Source of the DNA: Temnopleurus reevesii
Taxonomy: Eukaryota; Echinodermata; Echinoidea; Temnopleuroida; Temnopleuridae
NCBI GenBank assembly: GCA_036244855.1
Contig: BQKZ01001091.1
Location: forward strand, 45,809 to 109,808
Direction of reading: 5' to 3'
DNA length: 64,000 nt
Below the pieces are notes generated by a model that saw nothing but the letters and a program-made list of their open reading frames with translations, searched no databases and was not told the origin of the DNA. The position numbers and the translations under genes were made by a program. Of the stretch, positions 13,301 through 26,600 are shown piece by piece. How positions within the stretch are numbered: the stretch's first letter is position 1; the number at the start of each line of letters is the position of its first letter.

Positions 13301-14638
13301 TCAACTGAAATATTCCCTGTGTGCCTTAATATGGTAATCAAACATTTTTCTGTTATATTGGAGCTCAGATCACCGCAAATATTTTTTAATCGTGTAAGTT
13401 TATTATATGTATTTCCTGATTTTTATACTCTATTAATGTGTATCAAAAATGAACTTACCACATAAGCTTGCTCTGAGGTGAGACATATCACGGCATCCGT
13501 TGATGTACCCTAGTTCACTGAGCTCGAAGATACATATATGTCCAGCATCGATGCATAAACCACTTACACACTCGAACTCATAAGGAACAAGACAACTGTT
13601 TGCATCTGTAAAAAGAAGCATTAATTATACAAGTTCACTTTTACCTTTTTAATGCTAGGGTGTTCTCATTAGTTACATCCAAAGTAAACGAACATGGGCT
13701 TGTGAGAAAAATCGAGATTAATGGCAAGTTACAGTTCTTTAAAGGCATTTACGAATCTACATTCTCCTGTTAGAGCAGATCAGGGTAACGTTGCAAGAAA
13801 CTCTCTGGCATTAAAAAATCGCATGAGGACTGCCCTGTGCTTTTTCTGAAACCAAAATAACTAACAACGTCGGGTAAAAATACAAAATACATATACTCAT
13901 AGTGATAGACTTTTTTTTACCAGTATTATCTTAAAAAATAACTTTATCATGCCTTTTCCCTGTAAAGAACAAAATCAATTCTTTAGGTTTTGGTCATAGA
14001 TTACGAATTTATTTATCAGGCCCGTTTGGTATTCGTTAGTTTTATTTGATTTGAATTCACATGTTTTAGAAGGATTATTTAATCAGTTACATGCAATCTT
14101 GACATCTATATATTTCAAACCAAAGGCTAAAGTGGACAAGAGAAAAAATCAATCAGGGGCCTGTAACATTAAAAGAAATACTGACCATGCTGACGGTAAC
14201 TTTTGTGATCAATCAAAACCTTTAGTACATGATTTCCTATAGACTTGTGATTGATGTCAATCGTATGATTGATTTTAAAAAGTCTTTACGGTACAGGGCC
14301 CTGGTAATTGTTATAATACTCACCACAACCCCGTTCATCTTCATGTTCATTCCCAATGCAATCAACTAACCCATCACATCTTGCTTCAGAAGGAAGCCAT
14401 GTTCCACTGAAGCACTGGAAGTATTGAGCTTGACGATAGTCTGTCGAAACAAGGAGATGTTGTTAATGGGGTGAACAGGGAGAAAATACGGCCTGTTTTG
14501 ATCTTCTGAATTCTGTTCAGGCGTTTGAAGCCTAAACATAAATACAAATTCTTGTAGTAAACACACTTCATCAGCTACAAACTAACACCATACAACTTTA
14601 GCAGAAAAATGAAACACCGCGTGTTCATCAATTTCTTC

Positions 14639-14689
<51 letters not shown>

Positions 14690-17600
14690 GCACGCACATG
14701 TACATACACACACACATACACACCCACCCACACACACACATATATATATACAAACATTATCGCACGCATACACGGACATTCGTCCATATGTGAGCATGAA
14801 CACGTGATAGGTCTACTCACTTACATAGACACACACATCCGTATGAAAAAGAGGTTCTATATATTTACTTTACTTTCATAATAAGCAAGACTATTCACAG
14901 CTGCACTACACAAAGAAAACATGCACACACATATGTCTGTAAGAAAAACACCGCACACATTACACGCACAGACATTTCGGCATAATATTTGTTTTATGAT
15001 TGTTGACATGGCACAGGCATAAATCTCTGTTTGACAGCGTGAGCAGAAGGTGTGAGCATTGTATGTGTATGTGTGTGTGTGTGTGTATGTATGTATGTGC
15101 ACCCACGCGGCATCCTGTGTTGAAAGATGTACGTACCATGATCACAGTCCATCTCGTCTCCTCCTTCTTCAGTGGGGCAGTCTATGACAAGGTTACATCG
15201 CTTACTCTCACTGATGCACTTATGGTTATCACGGCACCGAAACTCATCATCTTTGCATGTTTCGGGAAATGCTGGACAAACAAAATTCAAAGTGACATTT
15301 TTAAAGGCTTATGATGTCATAGAATTAATCTGGCAATGCTTCATATTCTGTAATCATCATTATTTGTATTTTCTACTGAAATGGATCAAGGAAACTATAT
15401 AAATTAGCCATGAATTTTCAGTCACTTCATTTATTTCATTCAAATTAAAAAGCAAACATATAGGTTAAAGAATATTTACAATAGAAAGGAATGAGGAGAC
15501 AGCTAAGAATACAAAAGTCTTCTGCCATCAAATATACATACTATATACAATATTTCTTGACTGATGGTTTCAAAATGGGTCTATACTTTGCCATCACTGT
15601 GTAAAATTGAACCTTTTGACAATTTTTAGGGTAGTTCAGTATATTCGTGTGATTGCTTGCACACATCAGTATAAGATATGAACATACTCATTTGTAGTTC
15701 ACGTCAGATTAAATGTAACCGTGTTTGTGTATGCTTCAGCGATATATTATATTATGAAAACATCCTGATATAATTTGACATGTTTCGACAGCAACTTAAA
15801 CTGGGCATACTCCTGTACTTTAGTCCACCAGGTGTAACATGAACAAATCGTGGACGTAAAATGAAAGACACAGAAAGAATTGACAAAGGGTACAAATGAT
15901 ATAATGACAGAGCTGGGAAGGAGGNNNNNNNNNNNNNNNNNNNNNNNNNNNNNNNNNNNNNCCAAATTGTGTGTGGGGGGGGGGAATGTCTTACTGCAAT
16001 CTAGTTCATCTGAGCCATCAAGACAATCGTTAATGTGATCGCAAACGAATGATATGGAAACGCATTCATCCAAAGTTGTGCATCTGAATTGATGTTCTCT
16101 GCAATCACCTGTGTTCACTAGATAAACAAAACAATAAACGATAGTACGATTCATACTTAGAGCCGAAACCTTAAGGTTTCAGAAACTACGACAGTTCTAT
16201 AAAAGCTTACACGTGCAGCGCAAAGGCGAATTGTTTAACTCGCCAAGGCATTTCGGTTTTGATCGAAAAGACGAGAAGGCGACTTGTACTTAAACTCATC
16301 TTGTCGCCTCTTTATACAAACTCGACTTCGTGCTGCACGTATATCTCCAGCCTTCAATGTGAACCTAAATAATAACAAAACTTTTATGAAATTGGTAAAA
16401 AGAATACTTTCCCCTAGTCGTTAATCCTTTTAGAATCGTCTTTCTTGCCAACCCACGTAGTTACATGGTATTCATCAAAGTGATACACTACAATAGATAA
16501 AGTGGAATATAGATTGCATACATTGCTTGGTCATATGCGGCGCAAGTCGTTGTGTATAAAGAACATTTATTATTTGCATCTTTACCATTAGTATACCCGA
16601 CTCGTGCTATGTTCAGTTTGTGATGGATTGGTTTCAAAATATCAAGGAGACCGGCACCATTCCGAATGAGATTTACAAGTTTGTGCTCCCAAACAGGGTT
16701 CATATTCACACATAGAAAGCATGTTGATATAATCATGTATGTCAGTGCAGCATCTATCCTGTTTGTAATACATGGTATTACATGTAGTGTGCGTATGAGA
16801 TATTATAGGAAGTTATCATTACACTGTACTAATGGTGACACCACAGCTAATCTAATGTTTTAGATTTACCATGAAATTTAGTACAAAACGCACACCATAT
16901 TTAGTTGTAACATTAAGCGGTAAAATGGTAATGGTATGCAGTATCCATCATTTAAAAGCAAATGTGAAAGCTTTTACAAGTATATTAAAAAATCCAGATA
17001 CGTTGGAAGCATGAAAGTTACCTGAATTTGGGTCTACTACGTCGGATCCATCAAAACAATTACGTGTTGCGTCTAACTGAAAGACACGCTGAATACACTC
17101 GCCAGATCCACACTCCATCGTGTTATAAGAGCAATTTGGCGCCAAAATAGGGCGACTGAGCAGCACTGTCTCAGTCGTATCACGACGTCCTATGAGATGA
17201 CAAGTTATCAGTTAAAGAATTTACACAAGAATATATCTGGACATATAAAATGCTTGTCACTTTATAATTTATCGGGCTATGAGAGTTATCTTGAACAACC
17301 AAATCGTACTTAAATATTTTGTAAAATCACTACAGATATAGATGTATGTAGATGACTATCAACACATTTCATGCTCTGAGAACCTAATCTATTCTTGTGA
17401 TCCACATGCAGTTGTAATTCATAAATAATGAAGTTAAATACATCAGCTTTCTAAGAAGTCCTTTCGACCCCATCTTGGAATAATCCTTAGGCCTAAGTCA
17501 AAGATGGTAAAGAATGCATGAGGTTTATACTAAATATCATGACCCAATTTGAATATCATTCAATTATGTCAAGATGCCATTCAAAGTATGGTATGTTTCA

Positions 17601-20600
17601 CTTACTTCTCCGTGCTGCATTCAAACTTAGGGGAGTCATTTTGCATATGACGGCCTGAGCAGCTTCAGATGCACACGGGATATCATGCCAGAGACTGCTG
17701 AAGCGAATCCTGGTGAGATCAATGATCGCACATTGCTCGATCGAGCTACCGTCAGGCTGGTTGCTATATCTTTGTAGCTCGTAACTGTGAAGAAAATACA
17801 TTCATAATTATAGCACCCTCATGAATCATGATATTAAAATGAAAAATCAAGCTTTGATACTTAACGAAGAACGGTGTAAGTTCAATTAGTCGTCCCGGTT
17901 AAAGCGTGTCAGTGACCATACAAGTAATACCTAGTACTGAATTAATTGATTATGAATCAATTATGAATAATCAACACTAATCACTATGTTATCCTTTGAA
18001 GCATTAAGAAGAGTGTATATGATCGATGCTTGACTAACCTGTGTGGTTTGAACCAATCAGTGTAGGTCATTGGCGATCCATTGGTCCAACGGAACATACT
18101 GGCAGAATTTCGGTAACCAAGTCCTACGGAAGACATGCAAAAATCAAAACACATACTGCATTTGAATTTTCACTCAACACAATAAACAAAATGCAATTTA
18201 TTGTTGTTAGGCGATTGCACTAATGTATATATAATAAAAACCATTTTATTAGAGAAAGACAAGCAGTAAGAAAACTTTGATAACGTGAACTTGGACAATT
18301 TTTAGTAATCAAGTGTGGTGAATCGGACGGTATATCATAAGACACAGATGATACATATACTTAACTTCCCAATGTCCACATTAATTATAGAACTGCAGTA
18401 TTAAGAAGGCTAAAATAACTACTGTATAGCCTCGTGGTAGTATTAATATTACTACATTTAGATAACGAGAACTGCTGAAACTGCTTATCCGATAATGGAG
18501 AGCTGTGGAGTAAAATGAAGTAAAAAAAGAAGAGCTTAAGCTTTCGCTCTTAGCAGAATCCTAATCAAAAGCAAAATGACAGAGAAATGACGTATATAAA
18601 AAAATAAACAGGGAGGTGGAGAGAAAGAAAAAAACAGGATATGAGGGACAGCCAATCACAGAGCAAGGAGGGAAGAATACATTTGATAGAAACGATGAAT
18701 ATAATTACCAATATAAATCTTTTGTCCAAGCTGTGACCAGTTAAGAACCAGTTGACTGTGGATGAACCTGGCTTCTTGCTCGTCTAAGATGCTAACCATG
18801 TGTGCATCAGATCCTTCTGATAGCAAATCATTACAGTATTCTTCAGCTTCAGCCCATGATAGATGCTCTATATCAGCATATGTGTAACAGTGTCCTCTGT
18901 AAGGAATCCATCCGCTAGGACACCACGAAGAAGAGTCTGGAGCGTTCCAATCTAATAGTAAATTGATAAACAAACTTCTAGTTTTTCTTGTAAAAGAATA
19001 AATGTGGAAATAGATTCATAACTTATATCGTTTATAATTGAAAAAGTCAGCAAAGCTATCACGTTTATTAATGAAAAAAAAAATGCTTGTGTAAAATCCA
19101 CGTCATGTATTTGTGTATGAGCTAGGATGATTACATTTTCAACTATTTAGTCCATTATCTCACCTATCGATAGTAGGTCACTTGGGTTACACAGGTACCA
19201 TTTTATTTACTAATCGTGTGGATAACAAATGAAAAGGAGCAACCCAAAGTAAAAAAAAAAAGAGAGAATATTTTTCTGACTTGTGCAAAAATATGTGATG
19301 CAGCATTACAAAAAGGTTGTTCTCTTCACTGTAATTTGGAAATAACAAATGATCGACCACATAAGAATACAAAGCAAATGTAGAATCCTTCAGCCTTTCA
19401 TTATCTCCTTTTTGGCATTCAATCGTGGCACATACACTATCGCATGGTCTTATGATTAGTGTATCCTATTTACATTCATTCTGATTCACTATTCTTCAAT
19501 TTATCACAATTCTCTATCAGAACAGTAATAAAAAAAGATTATAAATTCAGTACCTCCAACATCTTCAACTGTAACAAAGCGATAGCTAGCAAGGAACTTC
19601 ACTGTTTCAGGATACATGTTCACTTCGACTTCGACCTTAATCTCGTTGATGTCTGTCCGAACGTCCATACCGTCAACCACCGTGTCATCACCGCTACAGA
19701 AACACGCAATGCTCTCACTCGGATTGTGGTAATCGACGACGTAGACCTTCGATGTCATACAATCACCATAGGAGGAGAGATGAAGGACATCAAAGACCAT
19801 TTCAATGTATGCATCTGTGGGAGCACGGATGATCCAAGTCTCCTGTACGCCCATGTCCAGGAAGGCGGGGTAGAGATGGGTGGCAATGATTCCGGGTGAA
19901 AACGAACATTCATGGTGCCAGCTCTCAACATCTGTTCCCACTGCACAACCGGCAGTATCTGTGAGAAATAAAAGGTTGGATGCTTTATAAGACCAAGCGC
20001 TACAGAATTGTATACATACATGTACGATCATCGGGGTTTCTTGCGTTTCAGAATATCCCCTGGGGGCAAACCCTCTGGGACAATACCTCAGATGCCAATT
20101 CCCCGGAGGACAGCAGCTCCCTCGAGAACAATTCGCCCGCGGAAGCTACTCCCTAAAGGACACGTATATCCCATGGCAAAATAGGGCATTGTTCTAAGTC
20201 GGTGCGGAATTTGGAATTTATTCATATGAACGTCATCGACATATACAGCCAACATTTTGTTCTGATTACATTTTTTCATATACATTGTGTTATGTCAAAC
20301 AAATTATACAAAATAACGAAAATATGAATGATTTGATTACAATAATGAAACAATTATATGTTAAATAAAAATAATTATTATCTATATGGGAGTTTTAAGC
20401 CGTACAATATCAAGCCATATTGTACGGCTTCAATTTTACGCTTGCGCAAAGCAGTGACCAGCCTTCTGGTATATGTAAAGATAATAATAATCATATTGGA
20501 TGGCTTCATTTCATGAAATACCGGGAATATTGCATTCGTTAGGGCCAATATTGCCCTAACTCGTGCAATATTCCCTGGTATTCCATTTATTGGCATCCAA

Positions 20601-23600
20601 TATTATATAAATATTTGACAACAAAATACATAACCATTTTCTAAGCAAGGAATCATTATGAACCCATGAATATTCTAAACAAACGCAAACTTATAGATTT
20701 TATACAATAAATGTATTTTTAATGAACTGCAAATCAACTTAGAAGTCATTCAGAATGAACCTAGGAACCTAGTTTCATCTAGCCATAAATTAATAAATAT
20801 TCATAAGGGAAGGGATACCAGAACAAAGAGAAATTGGTGAACGGAGGCATGTGGACGGCAGAAAACGAGTTAGCAACTCCGATGTGCAGTAAATGACAAA
20901 TGCGCAACTGACAACAATTGACAATGATTTCATCTGACCTATGTCACCCTAATACGGGAAACTAAGGAGGACACGATCACTGAGGATTGCATATTAAGAA
21001 TCATTTAAAATTCACTATTTAGAATTCTACTATTACACAGAGATTGGATACAGGTTAGAGACGTCAACGTAAAAAAGAGGGATGATGCGTCTTTAAAGTA
21101 AGGGTTGAAAGAGAAAGAGAAGCGAGCAAAAATAAGTAGGGGGTGAAAAGGGAAATAGAACAAAGGAGAAAAGGAAGAAAGAGAGAAAAACGATGATATC
21201 AGCTTCACCAATAATCACCATATAATCAATACTCATAAAAATAGCTAGACGAACAAACGATCGTGCACATCTGATGATCGAGAAAAAATCTGATACATTG
21301 AAACTTGTGTGCGAAATCAAAGTCCTCATGCAAGATACATCATACAAGATCCATGAAATATTATTATTATTATTATTATTACTGCGCAGATCATTTTGGC
21401 ACTACAAACCCCTGTCCGTCAAATATTGGTTTTCACCTACCAGATGTATTGATGCGTGCTTTGATGCCCTTCGAGAGGGACTGTCTTCCTGTGTCTATAG
21501 CAACAACCATGTGGGATGAGTTGGTGATGATAAGATGTGGAACCTCATTGGCCTGACACTCAAACACGTGCTCATTATCTGGTAAGGTTAACACTACCTT
21601 GTCTAAACATTGGCCATCAGAAGCAACCACAATCTATTCCATGTTGGTCACAAGAAACAACAGAGAGAATGAAAAAGAATTACAATTCAGCGTTTACAAG
21701 CTATAGTTTCCTTGTCACGTAACTATCATGTATAACTCTTTATTCTAATACTTACTGAGAGTACTCATACATCTTGCGTTGTAATTTCGTATACGCCCAC
21801 AATAAAAGAAATGTTATCGTGGTATTCTAGGTGCAGATCGTGAGTAGACTTACAATTCTAAGTGATTACTTGTACATTTTATTTAGAAAGTTTGCGTATC
21901 TGTTTATCTCTATAAATTAAGTATGTAGACACTATTACCTACTTTTATACAAGCACTGCCTAGTATAATTTATTGAGTTAGGCAATAATATTTACACATC
22001 AGTATGATACGTTCACAGTCTGTATCTTAATACAAAATCATATTTATCTATTTATCTTATTATAATTTATTTTGTACTCATTATATGAAAATATCAATTT
22101 TGTTGAACGTATTTACATGCTTATGTCTATGCCTTTATATTGAGATGATTACGTCCGAAAAAAAAAACATTGCTGTTTTGGCTTATGGTATTTGATAAGA
22201 TCTGCAAATCTTAAACATGAACAATTTGATCAGAGAACTTTTAGAAATAATGTTTGGCTTATTTTTTTTTTTTCAAGAAGGTTCTGAGATTAATATAAAA
22301 CCGTATTTTCTAAGGAATCGATTCGATTTTCTTTCTCCAGTTCTCGCACGAGTTTCATTATACAAATATATAACAAATCCTACGACAAAAATGCATGGGA
22401 CAGTTTCTGTGCATATAGTCTTACACCTTCATCAGACTATCTGTAAACTGACATTGTTCCCTGTCGTTAGTTTGCCGAGTCAGAGGACGATGCCAGACTC
22501 TAGACACAGAAACTGTCAAAAAAGTAATCATTTTTGGGTGGCATTCTGAGAATTTTATAAATCTTCAAATCATCACTACGCTGATGAGATTCTTCCACAA
22601 GGTTCTTATGACTGTTCTAATTAATTCAGTTTTCTGGATCTCCCCGTATCATGCGGGTTCTAATTCGTGTTATATACTTTAAGGGGCCTTAACTAGTTTC
22701 CCAAGTGGGACAAATAAACCTATTGACTAGAACCTTCAAGGAGATTAATTATACTGTGCGCTACATTCTAAAAACCTAAAACTGAGTATTTAATTGTACC
22801 GAATAGTCGTCTATTTCCATCTGTATAAATGATCCGTCTTCGACTGTGAGGTTGGCTTCACATGCACTGAACGGGATGAAAGGAGCATCAAACGGTTGTA
22901 TTTCTAGTTGACCATCATCGTAGATCAAATCTTTCTCTCCACATCCAGTCTCACAGTGGACATAGTTGCAATCTAGAAATGATTTGATAAAATTCATAAT
23001 AACAGAATCTTACATTACCCTTTGCATTCTAGTTTGTTGTTTTGCGGTCATAGTTTTTGATTTTCAGATCCAATTTGACTGTTTGGTGATTTATTTTTAT
23101 CCAAGTCTTAAAATGCCAGTGCATGGCTTCTCTTTATCAAACAATGTGAGAAAAAAAGCGTTGTTATATCAAATACAAAAATAAAAAGTCTGTTGATGTA
23201 GGAGTAATCTTCTATACAATGTACTTGGCTGGAACTTATTACTTAACTTTCTGTACAGCGCAATTTCTTTTCTGAAATTTATTTCATGTACTGAAATCCT
23301 GAAATACGTCACTCTATCATACCAGGTCATCGAAAATAAAACTCTTTATGTTCAGCACTTTAAAATGTGTCTTGCTGATTTCTTACCTACTGTGTCATAG
23401 ATCAGGGTAAATTGAATAAAAGAAAATATGTCTTCTGCAAACACATTAATCCTGATTGAATGCGACATGAAGAAGACGATATCATCGTACTGCCCACAGA
23501 TCTTGCGAGGTCTGTCAATGATGGCCATATCTTCAACGGATACAAAGTCCAAACAATTTCCGCTCCCACCAGTCTCCTCACGGAGCTGTACCATGGTGAA

Positions 23601-26600
23601 ATGTAACCTGTAGAAAATAAAAATTATTAAACTATGAGCTTAAAACCTATTACATAATGACCAAATATACAAGTGCTAAGTTATGCTATTTAGATATAAT
23701 TGTACTTTTATGCTTATGGAGAAGAGAATTCTGGACGCATCAATATCATCTAATTCTTCTACAGTTATTTTTTACATGCCCAGCCATTATACTATAAGGA
23801 GGTGTGGCGTACATCAACGTAAACGACTTACACTATACACTTTGCCAAGTTGATTTATAAATCCCAACAATAGAAGCTATTAATATACTACCAATACTAT
23901 GTTGGGGTCTCAATAATCAACCGATTTTTCTTGAGCAATTTAGATGGTAATGTCTAACACAATATATCACTTCAAATGTATAGAAATTTTGAATCTTTTG
24001 TTATGATATAAAACTATATTTGTGGGCTTGAAATATTTTTAACTGTTTCGTTTGACTGAATGATAGCATCGTTCCACACAGGAAAATGAAGAATTATCAA
24101 CACAATGTTTCATATCAATTCGTACACTTCGGTTTACTCAAGATCTATTGTAAATTCACTGCCATCATAGGTGCTACATTCGTTTAATGGCCACATATCA
24201 AGGAATCGAATGTGATTCTGGTTATTTCCTTTTGAAAATGGAAAGATCAAGATCCGTGTCATACTGTTCTTCTACTAACAGACATAAATCTGCCAAACTT
24301 TTGGCGATATTTTCGTTTTCTGTTTCCCATTCATTGAAAAATTTGCAGTTTGAACAAATAATTGCCCTTCTTCATGATTGTGATATTACATTTATAATAA
24401 ATATCTCATAAATGTTTCATAAATCGATAGTGACGTACGAACTAATTTGATGTGCGAATCACTTTGAAAACACCATACCTTATACTCAGCAAACTGTCCA
24501 CCTGTACGTAGAACCTCATATCATAGTTTGCAATGTTGGAGTGGGCTGTGAATCCTATGTATCCTAAGGGCAACGTCAAGGTACTTTCTCCCAACGTCGA
24601 ATTGTCATCCTCTAGCTGGTTGTAGTAGAATTCTAAGGAAATATGGGTAAGAAAAAAAAACGAACAAGAAAATGATATCCACAAGCAGATAACCATGGAG
24701 GAACTAATTCATCGTGTCACGTAACCATAGTCAAAACAAGCATGGAGACAATTGTTAGAATTGTGTACGATTTAAAAAAAAAAACTTCAGCTATAACAAT
24801 GCATTTTCCATACTATGACGCATTGGCCATCCAGGGGAAGAGTAATACACTGTACTGAGGTAAATGGATAACTAACGGAAAACAATAAACCTGTTTGTGT
24901 CGAGCATGATTTGCCGTATGGATCTGAATTTTTCGATACCAGAAAACCGTAGAACTTATGGATTTTCTGTCGAGTTTTAGGCCTATCCTAGAAAATTTTC
25001 ACGAAACTCCAGTTAAAGTCGTGGACTTCTCGGTTACTCAAAAACTAAGATAGTGATACGACATCGAGGAAGTATGGTACATATACATATGAATAGCTGT
25101 AGCTTTCACGCGGTTTATGTTAATCACTTAGGCTCGTATTCTGATATCAGGTTTAACTTAAACTAGAGTTTAAATTTGTGATTTAAGTATGGGAAGCCAA
25201 ACGATGCTTGAATCAATAACAGTCGGTGTTTATTTTACCAGAACATTTCGCACTCATAGTATGAACAACTGTCTTGGAATAAACAGTTCGATAGATTTCT
25301 ACATTATCAGAGCATATTAGAGAGCAGTTAACATAAAAATTATACAGTTTAAATGAAATGTTTGCACTTTGGGCTATCCATACTTAAACCACAGACTTAG
25401 ACTCGAGTTTAAATTAAACCTGATATGAGAATACGGGCCACTCAGATTGCTGTATACATTAAACAGCCAAATATAGTTAAATGATTATCATACCTGTGAT
25501 GCAGAGGAAATTCAACTCCCGATTACAGTCGCCCTCAGTCAACACCTCTGATAGGANATATCAATTTTGTTGAACGTATTTACATGCTTATGTCTATGCC
25601 TTTATATTGAGATGATTACGTCCGAAAAAAAAAACATTGCTGTTTTGGCTTATGGTATTTGATAAGATCTGCAAATCTTAAACATGAACAATTTGATCAG
25701 AGAACTTTTAGAAATAATGTTTGGCTTATTTTTTTTTTTTCAAGAAGGTTCTGAGATTAATATAAAACCGTATTTTCTAAGGAATCGATTCGATTTTCTT
25801 TCTCCAGTTCTCGCACGAGTTTCATTATACAAATATATAACAAATCCTACGACAAAAATGCATGGGACAGTTTCTGTGCATATAGTCTTACACCTTCATC
25901 AGACTATCTGTAAACTGACATTGTTCCCTGTCGTTAGTTTGCCGAGTCAGAGGACGATGCCAGACTCTAGACACAGAAACTGTCAAAAAAGTAATCATTT
26001 TTGGGTGGCATTCTGAGAATTTTATAAATCTTCAAATCATCACTACGCTGATGAGATTCTTCCACAAGGTTCTCATGATTGTTCTAATTAATTCCATTTT
26101 ATGGATCTCCCCGTATCATGCGGGTTCTAATTCGTGTTATATACTTTAAGGGGCCTTAACTAGTTTCCCAAGTGGGACAAATAAACCTATTGACTAGAAC
26201 CTTCAAGGAGATTAATTATACTGTGCGCTACATTCTAAAAACCTAAAACTGAGTATTTAATTGTACCGAATAGTCGTCTATTTCCATCTGTATAAATGAT
26301 CCGTCTTCGACTGTGAGGTTGGCTTCACATGCACTGAACGGGATGAAAGGAGCATCAAACGGTTGTATTTCTAGTTGACCATCATCGTAGATCAAATCTT
26401 TCTCTCCACATCCAGTCTCACAGTGGACATAGTTGCAATCTAGAAATGATTTGATAAAATTCATAATAACAGAATCTTACATTACCCTTTGCATTCTAGT
26501 TTGTTGTTTTGCGGTCATAGTTTTTGATTTTCAGATCCAATTTGACTGTTTGGTGATTTATTTTTATCCAAGTCTTAAAATGCCAGTGCATGGCTTCTCT

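Noticed and set aside
19459..19899. Plus-strand 146-residue frame
   Set aside because: It is antisense to the CUB domain C exon, whose minus-strand reading is clearly conserved.
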